A stretch of 49,732 bases of DNA from Stenotrophomonas sp. PS02289 (lineage in GTDB: Bacteria > Pseudomonadota > Gammaproteobacteria > Xanthomonadales > Xanthomonadaceae), in the NCBI RefSeq assembly GCF_029960115.1, contig NZ_JASCOZ010000011.1, positions 1 to 49,732 on the forward strand, given 5' to 3'. The translations under genes were made by a program, and so were the position numbers. Below the pieces are notes generated by a model. It searched no databases. It saw only the letters and a list, made by a program, of their open reading frames with translations, and was not told the DNA's origin. Positions 44,575 to 49,732 of the stretch are shown here, one piece after another. How positions within the stretch are numbered: position 1 is the stretch's first letter; every line of letters begins with the position of its first letter.

Positions 44575-45015
44575 ATGCAGCGATACCTATCCTTCATCGC
44601 ACTATTGCTGCTGGCAGGCTGCACAACGCTGCCGCCGCTCTCAGACGGCGTAACTCTTTCGATCCGCTCCTACGATCCCGCAACAGGGGATTACAAGATA
44701 GAGCTGCGCAATGAGACATCGCGGCCGATCCTCTACCTCAGTAACTACCAGACATTCCACACCATTCGCTCACCAGATCCGGAGCCGTTCCCTGATTTCC
44801 TGGTGTCACCGGATGGACTGATGCTGATGATCCACAACACAAGGCTTGACCCAGGTCATTCCATTGTCTTTTCCGGCACGTGCACCGAGAGTGGTCTTTG
44901 TGACAGACCACAAACCTATGTGGCTGTACGGGCCTGTTGGTTCAAAAAATCCTGGGACTGCGAGCAGTACTTCCCGATATGGTCGAAGACCCCAATTTCC
45001 CGGAGCAGCCCATGA
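44575..45015 (+). CDS. Small secreted lipoprotein, unknown function
   Basis: The 146-residue protein has the signal MQRYLSFIALLLLAGC (lipobox LLAGC). The mature part is a beta-rich domain: VTLSIRSYDPATGDYKIELRNETSRPILYLSNYQTF and four later cysteines (GTCTESGLCDRP, RACWFKKSWDCEQY), suggesting disulfide bonds. An ATG 12 bases upstream is an alternative start, but GGACAGG fits this one better. The stop overlaps the next gene as ATGA. Confidence 0.65.
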   Translation: MQRYLSFIALLLLAGCTTLPPLSDGVTLSIRSYDPATGDYKIELRNETSRPILYLSNYQTFHTIRSPDPEPFPDFLVSPDGLMLMIHNTRLDPGHSIVFSGTCTESGLCDRPQTYVAVRACWFKKSWDCEQYFPIWSKTPISRSSP

Positions 45016-45437
45016 CGCACCCGATCGCCACCCCCGCTGATTGGCAGAACCATCCGCTGCCGGAACGCCATGTCACCGTGGCACTGGACTTCAGCCTGGA
45101 TGCCTTGGAATCGGAGAGCGTGCGACGGGGGTTCATCCCGTGGGAAATGGAGGACAAATGGTTCCACTACTTCGCCAACGATACGCTCTATATGCATCGC
45201 AGCTGGACAGGATTCTGTGTCGCCCAAGTCCACTTCGTCCCTGACGGGGAAGGGCTGCGCGCAGTCCGAGCCGACCTCAACCGCGACCCTGACCAATACT
45301 CAACCAATGACGATGAGGGGGATATCAAACTGATTACGGGGATGATTCGCCGTCTGCGTGACTACCAGGAATACCTGGCCGAACGGAAGGCTGAGGATGC
45401 GGCGTGGAGGAAGAAGATGGAGAACAAGCCTCTATAA
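45012..45437 (+). CDS. Small cytoplasmic hypothetical protein
   Basis: The 141-residue protein has no signal or membrane segment. Its central WEMEDKWFHYFANDTLYMHRSWTGFC segment (shown in part) is a conserved pattern (EDxWFxYxxxxxLYxHRSWTGxC) I have seen in small uncharacterised bacterial proteins. A highly charged helical tail follows (RDYQEYLAERKAEDAAWRKKM). The start overlaps the preceding lipoprotein stop (ATGA), so the two are co-translated. No function can be assigned. Confidence 0.7.
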   Translation: MTHPIATPADWQNHPLPERHVTVALDFSLDALESESVRRGFIPWEMEDKWFHYFANDTLYMHRSWTGFCVAQVHFVPDGEGLRAVRADLNRDPDQYSTNDDEGDIKLITGMIRRLRDYQEYLAERKAEDAAWRKKMENKPL

Positions 45438-45449
45438 GCTGCGTCGAGG

Positions 45450-45857
45450 TCAAGGCTGAGAAGCGGCAGCCACCGAAAAACTATCCTCCAGCATCAGGAA
45501 TCTGGAGATCTCACCTCCAGCAATGGTCAGCGCGATCGCGAAAGGTGACTCGATCACCTTTTCTGTAGAAGTGATCACCGTTGCGAGCTCGCCGAGGATG
45601 ACAGCTCGGTCACTGCTCGCCAGCACGTCATGCACATCAAATCGCATGCGCCGCATCAGCTCGCCCGACTCAATCACGAAACTCTCCACTGCGCCACGCC
45701 CGAACTTTCGACCTATCCACGGCAGCGCAGCGGCGTCGCCGGGGATGTGCCACTCCAGATCCGCACTGAACAGTGACGCGATCTCTTCACGCGGTGCCCC
45801 AGACCCGATCTTCTCAAGGAACCGGTGCGCAATCTTCAAATTGTCCTGTATCGTCAT
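45450..45857 (-). CDS. NTF2-like / SnoaL-family protein
   Basis: The 135-residue protein has the NTF2-like pattern: IAHRFLEKIGSGAPREEIASLFSADLEWHIPGDAAALPWIGRKFGR (shown in part) and GELATVITSTEKVIESPFAIALTIAGGEISRFLMLEDSFSVAAA. Members are small cone-shaped enzymes or binding proteins. It lies 14 bases downstream of the SDR gene and is probably in its operon, perhaps acting on a related substrate. Confidence 0.85.
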   Translation of the reverse strand: MTIQDNLKIAHRFLEKIGSGAPREEIASLFSADLEWHIPGDAAALPWIGRKFGRGAVESFVIESGELMRRMRFDVHDVLASSDRAVILGELATVITSTEKVIESPFAIALTIAGGEISRFLMLEDSFSVAAASQP

Positions 45858-45871
45858 TTCGTCCTTCTCCC

Positions 45872-46654
45872 TCAGACCTGGGTCAACCCACCATCAACCG
45901 TCAGCTCAGTGCCGGTGATGTACGACGCGTCGTCCGACGCCAGGAAAGACATCGCCTTGGCAATCTCATCCGGGCTGCCGCCGCGGCCAAGCGGGGCCTT
46001 CTGCGAGATGTCAGCAAGGTAAGCGTTGATGTCAGCATCACTCATGCCAAGCTCGGATTTATAGGCCGGAGTGACCACCACGCCGGGAGCCACCAGGTTG
46101 ACCCGAATGTCCCGGCCTTTAAGGTCGGAAGCCCAGGTCCTCACGAATGAGCGCAACGCGGCCTTCGTGGCGGCATAGACGCCAAAGGCAGGTACGCCTT
46201 GATTGGCCGCGATGGAGCCCGTCACCACGATGGCACCGCCCGCGGTCATCAGCGGTAGCGCCTTCTGCACCGTAAACAAGGTGCCCTTGACGTTGATGCC
46301 GAAGTACTTGTCGAAGCCAGCTTCGGTGATGGCATCAAGCGGAGTGAACTCGCCGCCGCCTGCGTTGGCAATGAGAATGTCCAGGCGACCGTGCGTCGCA
46401 CGGATGGTCTCAATCAGGGCGTCCAGGTCTGCGGACACCGAGATGTCACTGCGGACGGCAGTCGCGCCATGCCCGATTTCGGCGACCGCGCGGTCCAGCT
46501 CCTCCTGCCGGCGACCGCTGATGACCACCTTTGCGCCCTCGAGCGCCAGGCGCTTGGCAGTGGCCAAGCCGATGCCCGAGCTGCCGCCGGTGACCAGAGC
46601 CACCTTGCCGGCGTGTTTTGTGTTGTGGACGTTGACCAGTTCCTGGGTTTGCAT
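45872..46654 (-). CDS. Short-chain dehydrogenase/reductase
   Basis: This is a 260-residue classical SDR. TGGSSGIG lies at 22-29, ANAGG at 96-100, catalytic S147, Y160 and K164 (YAATK), and PG near 188. G-R-R at 47-49 (VISGRRQ) suggests NADP(H). It is followed by the NTF2-like gene and divergent from a LysR regulator, the usual layout of a small-molecule reductase under LysR control. The substrate is unknown. Confidence 0.92.
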   Translation of the reverse strand: MQTQELVNVHNTKHAGKVALVTGGSSGIGLATAKRLALEGAKVVISGRRQEELDRAVAEIGHGATAVRSDISVSADLDALIETIRATHGRLDILIANAGGGEFTPLDAITEAGFDKYFGINVKGTLFTVQKALPLMTAGGAIVVTGSIAANQGVPAFGVYAATKAALRSFVRTWASDLKGRDIRVNLVAPGVVVTPAYKSELGMSDADINAYLADISQKAPLGRGGSPDEIAKAMSFLASDDASYITGTELTVDGGLTQV

Positions 46655-46787
46655 GTCTTTGCCTTGAGTGGACGGCGGCTGCCGCGATGGGTGCCACTCT
46701 ATTGGGGTGCAATGCAGAGATAAATGGCACTATCGTTGATTCTTTATTTCCACGGGTGAATAATCGAAGGCCAGCCCGGAGCCCGCC

Positions 46788-47693
46788 ATGGACCACCTGC
46801 AGGCAATACGTGCCTTCGCCCGCGTCGTGGAAACCGGCGGCTTCAATCGCGCGGCGGAATCGCTGCAGATGCCCAACGCCACCCTGAGCAAGTCGATCAG
46901 CGCGCTGGAGAAGCACCTTGGGGTCAAGCTTCTGGAACGCAGCACGCGGCGGGTCAGTGTCAGTAACGATGGGGCCGCGTACTACGAGCGCATCCGGCAC
47001 CTGCTGACGGAGCTGGATGACGTGGAAGCCACCCTCGGCCGCGCCCAACGCAGCCCCAAGGGCAAGTTACGTGTGGACACCGGCGGCTCGACCGCAAGTG
47101 GACTGTTGATCCCGGCATTGCCGGAGTTTCGTGCCCGTTATCCGGACATCCAGGTGCACCTGGGCGTAACCGACCGGACGGTCGACGTCATCGGTGAGAA
47201 CATCGATTGCGCCATCCGCAGTACCGCAGAAGATGGCGCGCTGATCTCCCGGAAGATCGGCCGCCTGAACTGGACCACCTGCGCGAGCCCGGCATATCTC
47301 GAACAGTATGGGGTGCCGACTCACCCGGAACAGCTGCTCGAACCCCGGTTTCCGGTGGTCGGCTACTTCTCCGCGCACTCGGGCAGGGCACCGCCGCTTC
47401 ATTTTCTGGGTGACGGCGTGCCGCTGGAGGTCGCGCCGGACTGTGCGGTCATGGTCAATGAGAGCAATGCCCACCTGGCAACGGGACTGGTCGGACTCGG
47501 GGTGATCCACACGCTGGATTTCATGGTGCGGCCGGCCATTGATCGGGGCGATCTGGTGCCAGTGCTTCAAGAATGGCGGCCCGCACCGTTGGACGTCTAC
47601 ATTGCCTACGCCCCGAGCCGGCAGCTAAGCACCAAGGTGCGTGTGTTTGTGGAATGGGTGAGTGAAATCTACGCCCGTATTGAACAAGCGTGA
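46788..47693 (+). CDS. LysR-family transcriptional regulator
   Basis: The 301-residue protein has an HTH with AFARVVETGGFNRAAESLQMPNATLSKSISALEKHLGVKLLERSTRRVSVSNDG (shown in part) and an effector domain including GKLRVDTGGSTASGLLIPALPEFRARYPDIQVHLGV. This resembles the CrgA/DhcR-type group that regulates adjacent SDR genes. It is divergent from the SDR-NTF2 operon. Confidence 0.9.
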   Translation: MDHLQAIRAFARVVETGGFNRAAESLQMPNATLSKSISALEKHLGVKLLERSTRRVSVSNDGAAYYERIRHLLTELDDVEATLGRAQRSPKGKLRVDTGGSTASGLLIPALPEFRARYPDIQVHLGVTDRTVDVIGENIDCAIRSTAEDGALISRKIGRLNWTTCASPAYLEQYGVPTHPEQLLEPRFPVVGYFSAHSGRAPPLHFLGDGVPLEVAPDCAVMVNESNAHLATGLVGLGVIHTLDFMVRPAIDRGDLVPVLQEWRPAPLDVYIAYAPSRQLSTKVRVFVEWVSEIYARIEQA

Positions 47694-47701
47694 CCTGCTC
47701 C

Positions 47702-47724
47702 GTAGAGCCGGGCTCTGCCCGGCT
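47702..47724 (+). repeat. Single REP palindrome
   Basis: GTAGAGCCGGGC-type REP starting 8 bases after the LysR stop codon. It lies between convergent transcripts. Confidence 0.85.
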
Positions 47725-47791
47725 GCCCCTCGCGGAAAGCCGTCATACAACTCCGCGTAGTGGAAGGCGTCCATGCCCTCCTATACCTACG

Positions 47792-48526
47792 TCACTCGGC
47801 TGAGGCACTCCTCCTGGCTGCCAATGCATTGTCGATATAGGCTTTCAGATCGGGCGTAATGCCAGTGGCACGCTGAATCTCAGGTTCGCTGTCGATGAGC
47901 TGGCGCGTCTTGGCCCGTATCGCCTCGCTGGAGGCAAGCGTTTCTCCCAGTTCGATCCAACGGCTGGCAAGTTCGGTTACTGCAGCGCTCGTCGGTGCGA
48001 GCCCTGCAGACGCTGCGCTGCTGAACTGTTGGAGGAGATCAGCAAGCACCGAAGCAGACTCGGCTCGCGCTTCAGGGCTCAAAGTGCCTTGCAGTGAACG
48101 CAAGTGCTCGAGTTCTTCAGTCGTGTAGTGCACAGTTAGAGTATTCATGGTGTTCATCAGGCTCAGTAGTTGGAGGGTTACCTGTTGATCGGTGTTGCTT
48201 TCCACGGCCGCGGAAACTCGATTGATGAACGACAGCAGGCCCTGCAGGCGTTTGATCTCCGTGCCCAGGGCGCTCGCTTGTCGAGCCAGCAGTGACTTCA
48301 ATGAAGGGGCACCGGCCCCTAGGTAGGGCTTGATGTCCTTGAGGGGGATGCCCAGCTGCCTGCAGGCCAGAATCCTGTGCAGCTGCAGGACGTCGCCTTC
48401 GGTGTAGCGGCGATATCCCGACTGGGTGCGGTCAGAGGCAGGCAGCAGGCCCAATTTCTCGTAGTGGTGGAGTGCGCGTACGGTGACGCCGCTGAGCTTC
48501 GCGAGTTGTCCGACGGTGTAGTCCAT
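47792..48526 (-). CDS. MerR-family regulator (TipA/SkgA-like)
   Basis: The 244-residue protein begins MDYTVGQLAKLSGVTVRALHHYEKLGLLPASDRTQSGYRRY (shown in part), the MerR winged HTH. A dimerisation helix follows (LLARQASALGTEIKRLQGLLSFI), then a C-terminal helical effector domain of TipAS-like size. The ATG at 48526 is used because the in-frame ATG at 48541 lies upstream of the promoter's -10 element. The message would be leaderless or nearly so. The promoter has the MerR-type 19-base spacer with a dyad, indicating autoregulation. Confidence 0.9.
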   Translation of the reverse strand: MDYTVGQLAKLSGVTVRALHHYEKLGLLPASDRTQSGYRRYTEGDVLQLHRILACRQLGIPLKDIKPYLGAGAPSLKSLLARQASALGTEIKRLQGLLSFINRVSAAVESNTDQQVTLQLLSLMNTMNTLTVHYTTEELEHLRSLQGTLSPEARAESASVLADLLQQFSSAASAGLAPTSAAVTELASRWIELGETLASSEAIRAKTRQLIDSEPEIQRATGITPDLKAYIDNALAARRSASAE

Positions 48527-48532
48527 CTCTTC

Positions 48533-48563
48533 ATAGTGCACCCTGACGTTGCGTAAGGGTCAA
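48533..48563 (-). promoter_or_regulatory. MerR-type promoter with 19-bp spacer and dyad
   Basis: On the minus strand, -35 TTGACC (48563-48558) and -10-like CACTAT (48538-48533) are 19 bases apart, the stretched spacing MerR proteins correct. Across the spacer lies the dyad ACCCT-N-ACG-N3-CGT-N-AGGGT (48540-48560). Transcription would begin about at the ATG. Confidence 0.75.
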
Positions 48564-48575
48564 CCACCCACTGCC

Positions 48576-48860
48576 TCAAATCCCCTCAACAATCACAATC
48601 TCAGCAACACAGTTCGCGTCACGATGCGCCTTCGCCGCCTGATACTCCGGCGAGTGGTAGCACGCCAGTGCGGTCTCCATGTCCTCGAACGCAATCACCA
48701 CATGCCGGTCAGCAGACTCCCCCTCAACCGCGACGGCTTTCCCGCCGCGGGCGAGGAAGGTCGCACCGTACTTGGCAAACGCAGCCGGTGCCAAGGCCGT
48801 GTAGCCCGCGTACTTCTCCGCGTTCAATACCGTCACATGGGCAATCCAGTACGCGGCCAT
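48576..48860 (-). CDS. DUF1330 family protein
   Basis: The 94-residue ferredoxin-like-fold protein shows the DUF1330 pattern: YWIAHVTVLNAEKYAGYTALAPAAFAKYGATFLARGGKA (shown in part), RHVVIAFEDMETALACYHSPEYQAAKAHR. The function of the family is unknown. The ATG overlaps the GntR stop as TGATG, so it is co-translated with the regulator. Confidence 0.9.
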   Translation of the reverse strand: MAAYWIAHVTVLNAEKYAGYTALAPAAFAKYGATFLARGGKAVAVEGESADRHVVIAFEDMETALACYHSPEYQAAKAHRDANCVAEIVIVEGI

Positions 48861-49531
48861 CAGTCTTGACCCTCCTGCAGCAACGCCCGTGCAATCGACT
48901 GGGCCTCACCGATGTGCTCGGCCACGCGCTGCCGCGCCAGTGCCTCATCCTGCGACACGCAGATGGCATCACAAATCGCCTTGATGCGCTCGAAGCCGGT
49001 CTTTTCCCGGTTCACATGGGTCAGCGTCATCGCACGCAGGCGGCTGATTCTTCCGTTGAGGCGCTGCACGATTTCCCAGGCGATGTGATTGTTGCCGGCG
49101 CGGAAGATGGTTTCGTACAGGGTGGAGGAGGCCTCCAGCACCGGGGCAATATCGGCCGCGCCGTAGGACAGGCGCAAGGTCTCCAAGGCCTGGGTGATCT
49201 GGGCTTTGGTCTCATCAGTCAGATTCCGCACGCAATCCGCCACGGCCGCCTGCTCGAGCACCAGCCGGATGCGGTAGACCTGGCTGGCCACGTCCCAGCT
49301 GAGCACCGCAACAATCGGACCCTTCTGCGGCAGCACCTCGACTAGGCCCTCGGCCTCCAGATAGCGGATGACCTCGCGCACGACGGTGCGGCTCACGCCC
49401 AACTGGTCGCACAGGGTGCGCTCGACGAGCCGGGCACCCGACGGGAAGTAGCCGGTGATGATCGCGTTGCGAAGCTTCTCCAGGCATTTCTCCCGGAGGG
49501 TCACAGGGGCGTGGTCAATTCTGAGGTTCAT
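48860..49531 (-). CDS. GntR-family regulator (FadR/FCD subgroup)
   Basis: The 223-residue protein has an N-terminal winged HTH (LREKCLEKLRNAIITGYFPSGARLVERTLCDQLGVSRTVVREVIRYLEAEGLV, shown in part). A helical FCD ligand domain follows, with RIRLVLEQAAVADCV, the metal-binding-type acidic/His residues and FERIKAICDAICVSQDEALARQRVAEHI. ATG at 49531 (MNLRIDHAPVTL) is the family-like start. FCD regulators sense small carboxylic acids (family knowledge). It is coupled to the DUF1330 gene, and a dyad upstream suggests autoregulation. Confidence 0.9.
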   Translation of the reverse strand: MNLRIDHAPVTLREKCLEKLRNAIITGYFPSGARLVERTLCDQLGVSRTVVREVIRYLEAEGLVEVLPQKGPIVAVLSWDVASQVYRIRLVLEQAAVADCVRNLTDETKAQITQALETLRLSYGAADIAPVLEASSTLYETIFRAGNNHIAWEIVQRLNGRISRLRAMTLTHVNREKTGFERIKAICDAICVSQDEALARQRVAEHIGEAQSIARALLQEGQD

Positions 49532-49583
49532 CGTGTTTCGCAGTTCCTGTAAGGGGCCGGCCAGCGGCCTTCCAACGTCGATG

Positions 49584-49608
49584 CTATTCAACCACGGATC
49601 CTGAATAG
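49584..49608. promoter_or_regulatory. Candidate GntR operator
   Basis: CTATTCA-N11-TGAATAG is a perfect 7-bp inverted repeat about 53 bases upstream of the GntR start codon. The rest of the sequence to the window end holds no further recognised gene. Confidence 0.5.
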
Positions 49609-49732
49609 AGGGTCGGCAGGGAATCATTACGTACAGGGCCAAAAGCTGCCTAAGCGACTGAATTTCAAGGTTGATTGCTCGTCTCTCGATCAGGTTCTCC
49701 CCATCTATGGGGTCTGTTCAAGCACCTTGGCT

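Overview
The window looks like a chromosomal segment of a Stenotrophomonas-type member of the Xanthomonadaceae. The evidence is the high GC coding, the many dispersed palindromic REP elements beginning GTAGAGCC (single or as head-to-head pairs), and the gene families present. This is inference from style and content; no species marker gene is in the window.

Positions 1-28000 are mostly ordinary metabolism and regulation. In order: a membrane-anchored repeat protein; an acetolactate synthase plus aldehyde dehydrogenase operon; a lipoprotein; an AraC regulator; a DUF6265 gene. Next comes a MetR-like regulator divergent from a three-gene folate-independent methionine synthase operon (FMN reductase, DUF1852/MesX, MesD). 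After it are a 19-bp tandem repeat, a Zur-box-preceded TonB-dependent (ZnuD-like) receptor, a truncated serine hydrolase, threonine aldolase, LysR/SDR and LysR/flavodoxin divergent pairs, a possible ADP-ribosyltransferase toxin pair, a membrane-fused PQQ-type sugar dehydrogenase, succinate-semialdehyde dehydrogenase, a kelch protein, an esterase, and AraC and TetR regulators.

Positions 28000-40200 form an accessory, defence-like island with visibly lower GC in places. It holds a SymE-like gene behind a strongly structured leader, a DUF6966-like protein, a RES toxin with an unusually long MbcA/ParS/Xre-type antitoxin (TGATG coupled), and an orphan ribbon-helix-helix antitoxin with a vestigial partner. 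Its core is a tightly coupled minus-strand operon: DUF6361 protein, two-motif phospholipase-D-fold protein, SNF2-like helicase and a small secreted protease-propeptide-like protein. A lipoprotein gene next to it is flanked by a 45-bp direct repeat that copies the 3' end of the neighbouring hybrid histidine kinase, which suggests an insertion or duplication scar.

Positions 40200-49732 return to backbone genes: the hybrid histidine kinase (split by an in-frame TGA), a methyltransferase behind a perfect 10-7-10 palindrome, two small coupled genes, an SDR/NTF2/LysR cluster, a MerR regulator with a textbook 19-bp-spacer promoter, and a GntR-DUF1330 pair.

A recurring theme is that REP palindromes have become part of genes. 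They provide the stop codon of four genes, encode the C-terminus of a fifth, and sit in frame inside a sixth.
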